Positions 53,601-64,000 of a stretch of DNA of 64,000 bases are shown here, piece after piece. The stretch is from NCBI GenBank assembly GCA_019096065.1, contig JAGUCH010000009.1, positions 4,350,001 through 4,414,000 of the forward strand, read 5' to 3'. The translations under genes and the position numbers were made by a program. Within the stretch, counting starts at the first letter, position 1; every line of letters begins with the position of its first letter. The stretch is from Paracyclopina nana. Its lineage: Eukaryota > Arthropoda > Copepoda > Cyclopoida > Cyclopettidae. The notes beneath the pieces were generated by a model. It was not told the DNA's origin. It made no database searches and saw nothing but the letters and a program-made list of their open reading frames with translations.

Positions 53601-56600
53601 AGGACAAGCCTTAAAGGTAAATAGGCTTCTCACACAAACGGTGTTATTGGTAAACAAGCTCAAAATATACTACTTTGAAATCACAAATGGCCTTGGCATT
53701 TCCTGAACACATCAGAAAAACGTGCACAAAAATGGGAGAAAACAACAATTGATGATGTTACTGTAATGCTCTTCAAAATAAAGCATTATTAGACTGACAC
53801 CAAAAACCACACATCCTTGGTTAACCTGGCGTTCATTTATTGTTGGAAACTGGCTCAATGTACTAGGTTAGTAGGTGAAAAATTGACCATCATTGTGGTT
53901 TCGGAAATCCGCATTGATGATTATAATTTTTTCTCGTAGTGGATAGAATTATCCTTGGGCGAATTCTAAGCGTAAAGAAAGCACACTGGACACTTTCACC
54001 CTAAAATCACATCAGTTTTGATAGTGTAACGGTAGAGAGCAGAAGTTCTTCAGCTCGTTCAAAACATTATTAGAAAGAAATGGATTTTTTAGGTAGCATT
54101 TGCCAGACAGTGGACATTCTTAATGGATCTCTCACATTACCATCATTACTCATAAAGGGCTCGATATTATTATATTGGGCCCAGTGTGCACTGCTTTTTT
54201 GAGGCTGGACAAAAAGCAGCAGCTATAGTATCTGCACCAAAGAGAGTGATTACATGTCATAATTACTGCTGCTGAGTGCTTCAAATGCCCACAAGGCTCG
54301 ATATTTACACTGCATCACGTTTACCTTGACTTGTGGTCGCGAACGCAATTAAAAGATTAATAATTCTTAAAAATGGAAGGGTACGCGTGGCATATGATCC
54401 AAAATTGACGGTGTAATTTCCAACAGAGCAGTGAAACTGTGACGTTTGATTGACAGAGCAGATTGGCGGCTACTGGACACAGTGGGAATTTTCAGCCCGC
54501 GACTGCAACTGCAAATTAGCCATTATTTGTGACAATCGAGCTTTCTTCCCGCTCTGTGCAATCCAAAAACAAGAGGGCGTTGCTCCACCAATTGATTTAA
54601 AAACCAGCAGAACTAATGGTTCTCTATCATTATGTTTCACTTACCTGGAAAAAAGGGGATGAAAATGATTTATGATGTCATGTTTTGGTCAAAAACTAAC
54701 AACGGAATAGCAGCAGCTGAGTGTGAAGGAGGGAAAAACAACAAAAACCTCGTCGTAAATTGCACTGAAGGTAATTAAAGCTGACAAAACTCCCACTGTG
54801 TTGCAATAATTGCAACTACTATGTACCGCGCGCGTGGAAAATTGGGCAGAATGCAGCCAAACCAGCGAATATTCCCAACAAAAACTCCAGGGGGCGCTGC
54901 TATTTGTTGACTTAGCTGGTCCCTCAAAATGTAAACAAAGAAATAGTTTATGGCAATAAAAACGAGCAAATAACAAGAAATTATTGCCAGTGCATGCAGT
55001 AAGTGTTTCAAACGGTCAAAGGAATTTGGCCAATTTTCCTCAGTTGTGCTATAGGAAAAAGGCTAAAATTCAAACTCAGTCAAGCAGGCGATTAGTTGGA
55101 AATCTGATCTGTTTTCCATGCTGACAAGAAGAAAATGAACAAGTTTAAGCGGATTTTTTCACCAAGCAAAGCATTTTACCCCCTTGCTTGCACCAAGCGC
55201 AGTGCTTGAAATGTGAAACTTTTGTTGATAGACTTTTAGACAGACTTGGCTCTCAAGTAGTTTTAGGCCTTTGCTGGTCTGCTCGTGATTTATAGAGAGC
55301 AAAAGGCCATAAATTAACTGCATATTTGGCCAACTCGAAAAAATACACTACTGCTAGTATGCTTAGCCCTGCTGAGTGCCAAAAATTCAGGAGGAACCAG
55401 AGCGTGGTACATTTGCCCATAAATACATTTTCGGATCAATCATGACGAATCGGGATGAAGAAAAAAACATCATTGATTGTTGTGAACATTATGGATGCGG
55501 TTGGGTTCAATAATAGCAGAAACACAGCGAGGAAATTCGCCCTGAAAAAAGCACTCAACTGAAATTGATGTTTCTAAATTCATATTTGAATTACATGTGA
55601 TGCAATCGGTTTTTTCATTGCTTTTTGGTTATTCCCCAGGGTGAGGGGGTGTTTTTGATCTTGCTAAGATCTGAGCAAAGATCGTTCCATCATTTCCTGA
55701 ATTCAGTATGAACGATGATTTCCTTTTCCCATAGCTACAATAGCACAGAAAGTGCTAATTACCATGATAACAGAACATTTCCGCAACTTTTTTGTGCCTT
55801 GCCAAAGGGGTATGCAGCTAAAATATCATAATATGAATATCATATAGTCAAGTAGGCAAAAGAGGCTCTTGAGGAAATTGGATGTATTTTGTTTACTAGT
55901 ATGTATTGTGGGAGTAGTCTCAAGAGGTTCTATGATTGCTGAGACATTTTGTACGAGTCCACAAGCCGAAATTGGGGATGACTTGCATATTTTTTTCGCG
56001 CATCTCAGAATGACACAACAGTCATGGTCTGCTAATGCTATCAGACTCCAGGATCATTACTTTGCAATTTGACGAGATTTACTGCCTTCGAAAAATACTG
56101 AGAGCCAAGTTCGGATGCAGGAGCTTGTTACACTTCTTTTGTGGTGCTCAATCCTAATTGAGCTCATCATTGCAGATGACACGGCCCAATTGAGGCGAAA
56201 TGTCATGAACAGCTCAGTTTTCTTTTTTCCCCTGGCTTTGAAGCTCAAGTGGGAGTTGAGAGCACATGGAGCCAGGGGGTGACAAAAAGTTACTTTTTGA
56301 AATATTAGTACTATACATTTTATGCAGTGTATACTATACAGGTTGTTGCACTATGGCTCAATTTCTTCCTTTAGAAGAGTTCCCTTTTTTACACCTTTAC
56401 AACTTTGGCACTCAGGTGTTCAAATGGCTGAAAAAAGGAACTTTGTCTGCTGAAGATGCAAAGATGCCATCTCTCTCATTCTTTCATTCAGGGTGAATTA
56501 CATTGAAGAAAAAAATGACTGTTTATTGCCCTCTTGAGCTTTAAAAATGGGCTTGAGCAAAATACAAGTACATCTCCATTCAAAGAGTCCAGAAAAGGTC

Positions 56601-56741
56601 AGCTGGCATTTTTTTTAAGAACTCAGTTTGTCAGCTAGTTATTTTCAAGTCAATAATGTCATTGATTCAAAATGCACTAGTAAAAATGAACCATTGATTT
56701 CAGGGGTCAGTGCTATTTTGTAGCTTGGACTTTCCAGGAAT
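50618..56741. other. Non-coding 6 kb, no gene recognised
   Basis: No supportable exon on either strand. Simple repeats are a GAT run at about 52643-52661 and a GA run at about 53080-53091. CACACTGG/CCAGTGTG motifs occur at 50783, 53982 and 54181. Short ORFs here mostly begin with non-ATG codons. Confidence 0.5.
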
Positions 56742-57213
56742 ATGCAGAGATTTTGGGCAGCCGTTTTTCCTCTGCTGTTGATTGGTTCAATTTCAGCCAT
56801 AGAAAAACCATATGATAAATATGTGATGTCAGTTGAAGAGCTCCACGAAGTTGTCAAGGACCTTGGTAATTTAACCCAGCTTCTTTATGATCAAAAATCA
56901 AAGTTAGAAGGGCAAAGTGAATTTTGAGCCATTTTCAGATGATATTGTGGAAAAGTACAAAGATCTGCACAAAAATGGACTGCTCAAAAACAGCGCTGTC
57001 GACTTGGCAAATGTTGGTAAAAACCTTAGCAGCAAAAGTAAAAGCTTGTAATTTTTTATTAAGCGATTTGCAGAAACGGGATATGACCGATTATTGGAAG
57101 ATCGAGCCATGGCCAAAGAATATGGAGAAACTGACGAAGTGAGGAAAAAGAGAGAGATCAAAGAAATAAGATTCAGGCGTCGTCTTCTCAGAGAAATTGG
57201 CATCGATGAGTAA
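56742..57213 (+). CDS. Small secreted 113-aa protein, three exons
   Basis: Exons 56742-56865, 56939-57016 and 57074-57213 with GT-AG introns of 73 and 57 bp, both phase 1, give exactly 114 codons with the stop. The start MQRFWAAVFPLLLIGSISA is a classic signal peptide with cleavage probably after SISA. The mature part is acidic and helical (VEELHEVVKDLDDIVEKY), then a mixed-charge region, then a strongly basic end (REIKEIRFRRRLLREIGIDE). Only two Lys/Arg-Lys/Arg sites suggest possible prohormone cleavage, but no amidation signal is seen. I recognise no family. If teneurin's first exon lies further right, this gene is nested in a teneurin intron on the opposite strand. Confidence 0.72.
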
Positions 57214-57599
57214 AGAGATTTTCCACAATAAAGAAGCCAAAAGATTCTCTTTGGAATCAGCAGCAACTTTTTCAAGGTTTCTAGACCCGAAATCTAGTTA
57301 GCGCAAAGCAATCAAACCATTGATTCGGAGTTCTTCTGATCAGTTTTGCGAGCCAATTCCAATCCTCTTGGCTGCTCTTCCTCTTCTACAAGGAGCTGAG
57401 AAAAAGTTTCAGCTCACATAGAACTAGCTAGCTTAACGAAATGTGGGACTTTGTTGTTTTTGCTCAGTCTTGCAAGCCAATCCAATAGCCAAAGAGAAAA
57501 CCATGTGGAAGCACAGTGAGAAAACAATCAAATTCTCGGCCAGGAATTCCATTTCCTTTTTTAAGTCAGATTATTTCGGATTGAGCCCCTGAGTAACAA

Positions 57600-57960
57600 A
57601 AGGGCGTTCCTGTATTGGCCTGTTAGTCAAGTTAAGTTAGGTAGAAAGTTAAGTTTAGTTCAGTTCCGTTCCCGGATATTTATGTAGGTAGAGCTTAACT
57701 TAGCTTGTTTTTATGTAGTACTAGCTTGCTGTATAGCTAAGTTCAGTTGCCAAACTGAACTTAGCTACAAAAAGTGTTCTCATATGCGAAGTAACTGAAG
57801 CTCGCTTAATTGAGAAAAGCTAACTTTGCTCATCAGCTGCTGATGTACAACGCGTTGGCGTGTCAGCTCAGCGGTGAACTGAACATTGCTAAAACGAACC
57901 GAACTTGGCTAGAACAAGCTGAACTTAACTGATCAAGTAAGGTTGCTGTTTTAGCAACGT
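57600..57960. repeat. Degenerate AAGTT/AACTT repeat tract with perfect hairpin
   Basis: The tract is built from variants of AGTTAAGTT and its complement (GAACTTAGCT). A perfect 15-bp inverted repeat with a 4-nt loop lies at 57734-57767 (TAGCTAAGTTCAGTT, then its reverse complement). No coding frame runs through it. Confidence 0.7.
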
Positions 57961-60900
57961 AACTTGACTAAAAATTCGAATGTGGGATCGCCCTAAAGGA
58001 ATTTTTTTCCCTATCTTACTAGATTGCTGCGAATCTAGCTGAATCGAGAAAATGACCATAGGAAAAAACACGAGTTTTCTTCTTTGGCTTCTCTTATTGT
58101 CATCAGGAGCAGAGTAGAAATGAGTTGGCAAAGGGGTTACTAAATGAGTACACACCCATGAAATTGCCCTCACTTTATATTGCAGCAAGGCAAAAAATGG
58201 CCTGCTCCAATTTAAAAGTGGGGGCCATTTTACAACATCTTTTTACGTGATATCAATTAGTCCATTTCAGGCTTGGTTTTATCGATGAAATGTAGCAAAA
58301 AGAGCACTTTTGGCTAAATGATACATGCTGAAACTGGCAGCATATGTGCTAGCAGTATTAAATTAGCAATTAGCCATGCAAGCTTTAAATCTCAGGCTTT
58401 TTGGCTTTAAACTCACTAACGCTTTTGGCAATCTCGCCTTAAAGAATCCCACTCACAAACTTGTAGGAGATGCAAATTGGCGAGCAAAAAAAGACCTTAA
58501 GGATACAAGAATTCTTGACTGATCACAATGATGCAAAACACTTTGAATTTGGGAGGAAAATCCACGAGCTTTTACCCCTCAGTGAATTATAAATGCAAAT
58601 CCACTTAATTGGATTATGCTTAGCCTCGAAAAAGCAATTTTGGCCCCAAATCACATCCATTTCCTCATTTTTGAAGTGGAATAAAAACTCCTTTTCAGGT
58701 CTCAATTTGGGTTCTCGAAAATCAAGAAAGTGCATTGTGCTGCTGATTTTATACGTTCTTCTGGGCATTAATGCCATCCTGCATTTGCCCTATCCGCTAT
58801 ATACATGCCACGTAGATATTCGAAGAAAGACATTTTCCTCTACTTTATTGCTGGCCTTTGTGACTCTGAAATGTCCTGTAAAAGAAGGTCTTATCTCAAG
58901 AACCACTTTTAGCTCTTATCACACCAAAAACACAAAGGGAAAACATTTCCAAACAACCAAGATAAAAAGGAGAGTAAAAATCGTTTTTCCCAGTGTGCAA
59001 ATAAAAGAAACTCGACGAGGGGCGAAAAATCGCCCAATTACTGAATTTTATGTGTACGAAATCATTTGATTACATACAGTCAAAGGATCCGACTTTCAAA
59101 CAAAAATTCTGCGTTCTCCTGCTGATTGATCGATCGACACTGCACAACTTTTTAGGTGCGTTGCCTACAGTGAATTACTGATGACTGATCGAAAACTGGT
59201 CAGTCTGTTGAGCAATCCGGAAATTTTACAGCCAACAGCATTGGTTTTATTATCCATCCGTGACAGTTTCGGAATTGGAAAAGTTGCGCTCCTCTCAATT
59301 TTCAGCCCAAGCAAAACAGAAAGTTGGCAATTTTTTGTGTATACGTGCACAGTGGGAAGCGTCGATTTTCAGCTCGCACACGGAGAAAGGGGGGATTTTG
59401 GGAGGTCCAGCTCTGGATCCTCAGTGTGTTCCAAGCATCCATAGGGATTTACTGGTATAAAGCAACTTTATGGGCCCAAAAGTCACAAAGATTTGTTTGT
59501 TGGCCTCTTCTCTTTTTAGAAAGATCTGAGTACTTACACAGAGGGAATCATTTGGGAAATCGCAAGTAGCCAATGAGAAATGAGGGCTTTTTACGCGCCA
59601 TTTTCTCCCCACAGTGTTTCGGCTCATTACTTTTATAGTATATATGCCTTAGCTCTCTATTCAGAAAAGTTGGTTCATATCAAAAATGGAAGAAAAACGA
59701 GCGAGTAGTAGCATTTTTATGGACCTCAGAAAAGCGGCCATTTTTAAATGGCCAGCCAACCAACTCTTGATTTTTCAAGGGACACGAGCTCAAAAGAAAT
59801 TCTCGTGAGACAGCAGAAATCCTCCCAAGTGAGATCATTATCAAAAATTGAATCATGGCACATGTTCTCTAATAAAGGGGAGAACCGCTGACATTGAAAA
59901 GAAGAAATTGAAAAAAAATGTCTCTAGCTCCTTTTTTATTTGGCTGCCCCTTTTTTTCGAGCCCATAAAGGTCGCATGATTTTACGTGCTCTGATTCTTA
60001 GCAGCTTGTTGACAATTTCCTTTTCCCCTCTTTTTTCTACAGAAGTAGAGTTGAATCTAGAGGGAGATTGAGAAAACGTGCTCAAAAGTTGAAAAAGGGT
60101 TCGAAAAAACCTCTCATGGGTTTTTCATTCCAATAGAATTCAGCTTTTTTGCCTCTCTTTGGCCCCACGTGCACAAGAAATGGTATCAATAGTAGCCAGT
60201 TTACCGTATGCTAAAGTGGTCGTTTAAATTCCCTTTACTCTTCTTGTGTTTGACAGGATTCAAGTTGACATCTGCTTGTCATTTCCTTATCAGATTTCAA
60301 TCACAGTTTTTACTTTTACGTAGCTTAAAAGAGTGTTGTGTGCACTGATACACAATTTTTAAGGCCACCCAAACAAATCCGGACCGGATGGTAAATGGCA
60401 AAAGTTCTACTGCTAAGATTTCCTCCTATTTAAGAAAGCGGAAAAGTTCGATGCCATTTCTACTGCCAAACCACACTGGTTAGATTGTGTGTGTCGCGAA
60501 TGTTGACAAACAAATCGATCACTGGCCCACATCTCAAGTTTCTCTAATTTAAGCCAGTTCCAAGGGCCGAAAAAAGGTGTTCAAGTTCCCCTAAAAAAGG
60601 CTTCAGTTTCGTGTAGTACTAGTTAAATTGTGTCCAACTGGGCTCGAAATAAATGTCTCTCGTGACTGGGTAAAAAAGTCATTTGTCCCCTCTTTTGACC
60701 ACTTTGCCACTTATTTTCATTGAGTAGCTGAAGAAAAGCACATATTCATTCAAGAGTGAAAAAAAAGAAATCTTAGGCAAGCATACAGCATATTGCAATG
60801 AATGGAAGAGTACATTTCACCTCTTTCCTATTGAGGCTTTTTTTAATTCCTCCGTCAGTGATAGAATCGATTTTAAGGGTGTAGTAGTAAATGAGACCAG

Positions 60901-63900
60901 AGTCGAATTAATGAAGGTAGATGAACGCGGCCCGCAGGCTTGTTCGCGACACTCGGAATGACGATTTGTCACGTCGACGTTAATTATGCTACTGCTTGGT
61001 TGTTTAGCTTTTTTCACCCGCCAGCCCGGGTCAAATGGCTGGAGGAGCTACAAATGACTTTTCTAACACGAATCGAGAGCCAAAGCCTCGGTTCCTTAAA
61101 TGAACCCTAATGCTTATCAGTTTCCTTATCGAGCAAAACTTTTCTAACCAAATGATCACTCTGGGGTAGTGTGGTTTCATAAGATTTATTTTCAGAATAA
61201 TTACAAATGAATTCGATTCAGGAAAGTTATAGTGGATTCTACAGAGAGGAGAACTTTCTGCTAGGAGGTTTTTTAGTGGATACTTTTGCCAATAGTTGTT
61301 GGAGAACCAATCCAAAGGGAGGCCTCCTTTTACAAGATAAAAGGCGCCATTAAATCGTGGCTTTAACTAGATAGAAGCCATCTAATGAGATTCATTCATT
61401 CTCAAGAACCTGGCTTTCAAAAAATTGGAGAATTCATTTCTTATTTGAAAATCTCTCGCCAGATGGCAGATGAGGTAAACACGCCTTTTTCACTTGGCAG
61501 CTGCTCGTAAAAGATGCAAGGAATGTAAAATGTATGAGAAGAACCTTATCATCCAGTTGATGCTATTTTTTCTGCAATCTCATCACTTCTCCGCTCCTTT
61601 TAATGCATCCAGCTCAAAATTAAAAGTCTCTGGACTGAGATATTCTTGGGCTAATCTTTTAGCTTGACTGTCAACCCCTAAAATAGGATCATCACTTCTT
61701 TGCTTAGCTTTGCAAGATAAATGAGCCTAATTTCAAGAAGAAAAGGAATCGTCACACAAAAGAACTTTTTAATTTGAAGTACACACTCAAAACCGTCGAG
61801 GGTGTTGAAATGATCAGAAAATTGGAATACTTTGAGTGGTTCAGCCAAGATTAGAAGTTTGAATGAAAAGTCCCTTTTTCCACCAGATTTATGAAGCTCA
61901 ACTTTTGGCACAATTTTGCTGCTCTTACAGCTAACAACAGCCAACTAAGGACCATAAATAGCAGTGCTTGAGCAATTGTTATGGCGAAAAAACCCAAGCC
62001 ATAAAGGCTAACGAGGTTTCGGAGCTGCATGCAGAAAATTGATTTTTTCGCTTAATACTCTATAATTTCCAGAAAGTTGAAGGGCCATAATAGGCCTTTG
62101 GTTTCGTGGGTAGTTGGTAGCTAGTTCCTGAGAATTCCTCGTCATGTAATGGCCAATTTGGGGCAAAACCAAATGAGCTGTGTCAGCTGCTTTATGATTT
62201 CCAGAGATGATTTGCTTTGGGCAATTATCAAGCTATTGGTAAAATGCAATACACATTCGACAGATGCTTGACCGCATCAAATGCTTTCATATAGACACTG
62301 CCATTTTTATGTGGGCAGCAATATGGTGTAAAATGAGGTCTTTCGATTTCATGAGTCGACGACACGATGTGAGTGTGAGATAAATGCACGCAAAACAACC
62401 ATTGGGTATCAGGAGCACGAATTCGATTTTACGACTGCCATAAGTGAAACTTTCCTACACAAAATCCATTTTAAGGCTAATGAAGAGTCATCACAGGAGT
62501 CCATAAAAGGGAAACTTTTATCACTCCACTTTCTTATGTCATGTGACAAAAGCCAAAAAAGGGACAAATTGATGCCATGATTAACCCAAAATCTAATTAA
62601 TTTTTTTCCCAAGATTATGCTCATCTAGTTAAGCTAATTATGCTCAAATCAGTGAAGCCTCAGAAAACAATCTCCTTTTTTGCTTGCATAGTAATTGGAA
62701 AACTTTCACCTGAAAAAATTGTCTTTGGACAGAGATTTTGCCAGTGCAATTGATGGGACACTCCATAAAAAGAGATATACCTACAGGGTGGTCAACATGC
62801 ATCAGGAGCCTCAGTGGTTTGATGACAACCTGTGATTTGATTACATCAGCAGCAGTGTGAATGTCAGCGGAAAAAAACTCAAACTACTACAAATCACGAA
62901 ATTCCCATTGAATTTTCATGAATGCTCAAATTCTCAGTTGAATGCAACACAGAAACCAAAAGATAAATTATGAAAGGGAGAACAGAAGTCAATTATCACT
63001 TTAGTCACGCAGCTCAATAACTAACGAGTATAGTAGGTCATTTACGAGTCTTCTTCATTAGGGCGAAATAATCAGATCTTCGTTTCACTCCTATTGTGAT
63101 ATTTCAAAAGTAAGTCGGCAAAAAATGCCCTCCTAACTAACCTAGGCCAGGCCAAATAATCAAGTTTTGACTCACGCATCTGACCATATAAATAGTATAT
63201 ACCAGATGTCATTAGACATCTCCTGACTTTTTATTTTCGTGAGGCTCCCAAATCTCGTGGTTTTTTTTTGTCGTGGTATAAAGCCATCAAAGTCAGTAAA
63301 AAGGTTCCCCCATACCCCCTGAAATTCCGTTGGAATCTTCAAATCTCCAGAAAATTAAAGCTACAAATCACCGGTTCTGACTTCCAAATTCTGGTAAGAA
63401 TTTACTGAATATCTGGTAAGCGCAGGGAGGGGGCAAAATCAGCAAGAAAAATAGAGCTTTACATGATTGGAGGCTCTGGAGTTCCCACAGTGCCAAAATT
63501 GATCTTCTAACTTCATTATGAAAACAAATGGGTTGTATATATCCAGACCACCATACTTGCACTCCTTGGATCACAATGGGAAACCAGCTTTGAAAGTATG
63601 AAAAAAATACTCTTTACAATCAAGCTGAAATCGAGCCTTTTCTCTAATGAACTTTTCTTCCCTTTGCAGCCAACAATTGATGAGGTTTGATCCAATTTGC
63701 AATTGGAAACTAAATAGAACTTTTTTCCAAAGGGGAAAAACTCAATTTCCTCATTCCTGCTCCTACTGTTGAAGAAGGATTGGAATTGGATGATGCACTT
63801 TTGTGGAAGAATTCAATTGTGAGGAAATCTGCATGAGAGCCAAGAGTGGATCAAGGTTGATGGCGGTGAGAGGGGAAAATTGTGCAAAAATTGGTCCTCG
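57961..63900. other. Non-coding 6 kb, no gene recognised
   Basis: AT-rich DNA with short ORFs only; the longest (about 158 codons near 58593) has no protein-like features. CCAGTGTG occurs at 58989 and CACACTGG at 60472. Confidence 0.5.
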
Positions 63901-63906
63901 AGTGTG

Positions 63907-63945
63907 TATATAAGAAAGTTTTTGCTCAGCAAAGAAGATCCTCTT
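63907..63945 (+). promoter_or_regulatory. Candidate TATA promoter at the right edge
   Basis: TATATAAG at 63907-63914 followed by a TCAGC-like initiator about 21-30 bp downstream and AT-poor leader sequence. The transcript would run to the right, out of the window. The gene is not visible. Confidence 0.3.
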
Positions 63946-64000
63946 TAGAGCTCACGAAATATTGGACTTATTCATTTGAAAAGGCTCAGTACTCGCCTCT

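Noticed and set aside
55869-56072. ORF with a signal-peptide-like start
   Set aside because: The start codon is TTG, no ATG fits, and no downstream exon continues it.
56266-56496. 76-codon + strand ORF with hydrophobic start
   Set aside because: It has an ATG, but composition is weak and no partner exon was found; too uncertain to list.
58593-59069. 158-codon + strand ORF
   Set aside because: No domain, signal peptide or splice context; composition like random AT-rich DNA.

Overview
This is an animal nuclear genome window, most likely from an arthropod. The evidence is spliced genes with very short introns (many 54-70 bp), a teneurin, a divergent ionotropic receptor of the protostome-specific family, a rhodopsin-like 7TM receptor and BEL/Pao LTR retrotransposons. 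A crustacean, perhaps a copepod, is my guess from the Cys-rich 'GCP' repeat protein and the receptor types. That is inference and not proven by the sequence.

Layout. (1) 1-~6.5 kb: the 3' part of a BEL/Pao-type retrotransposon on + (element 1), with the pol end (RNase H, integrase), a 0.7 kb spacer and a 1041-codon second ORF. (2) 6.6-15.8 kb: host genes, namely a Cys-rich secreted-type repeat protein (+), an ionotropic receptor (-), a MARVEL-type four-TM protein (-), an unrecognised 131-aa protein (+) and CCDC115/Vma22 (-). (3) 15.8-28.4 kb: a 7TM receptor gene on -, cut inside its TM4 exon by a complete BEL/Pao element (element 2, 16362-27128). Element 2 has apparently identical 320-bp LTRs, a 5-bp target duplication and a tRNA-Lys primer site. 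(4) 28.5-39.5 kb: teneurin on -, 14 coding exons, complete except for the extreme N-terminus. (5) 39.5-64 kb: mostly non-coding DNA, probably 5' intron or flank of teneurin. It holds a small three-exon secreted-peptide gene (56742-57213, +), a 43-bp minisatellite carrying CAGCTG E-boxes, a long foldback with pseudo-tRNAs, GC-rich islands and a recurrent CACACTGG motif.

The most interesting system is the second ORF of the two BEL/Pao elements. In element 2 it overlaps the end of gag-pol and encodes a protein with a full RNase D-like DEDDy 3'-5' exonuclease signature (DTE, then D, then Y-x3-D) followed by three zinc knuckles that copy the layout of the Gag knuckles. Element 1 carries a homologous, uninterrupted ORF in which the catalytic residues are gone. 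I know of no BEL/Pao element described with an exonuclease ORF; a database search is needed to confirm that.

Element 2 was inserted recently (LTRs identical by eye) and truncates the receptor after TM4, so this window is a disrupted allele or haplotype. I worked by eye: splice sites were chosen from GT/GC-AG signals, reading-frame phase and family conservation, and no alignment was run.
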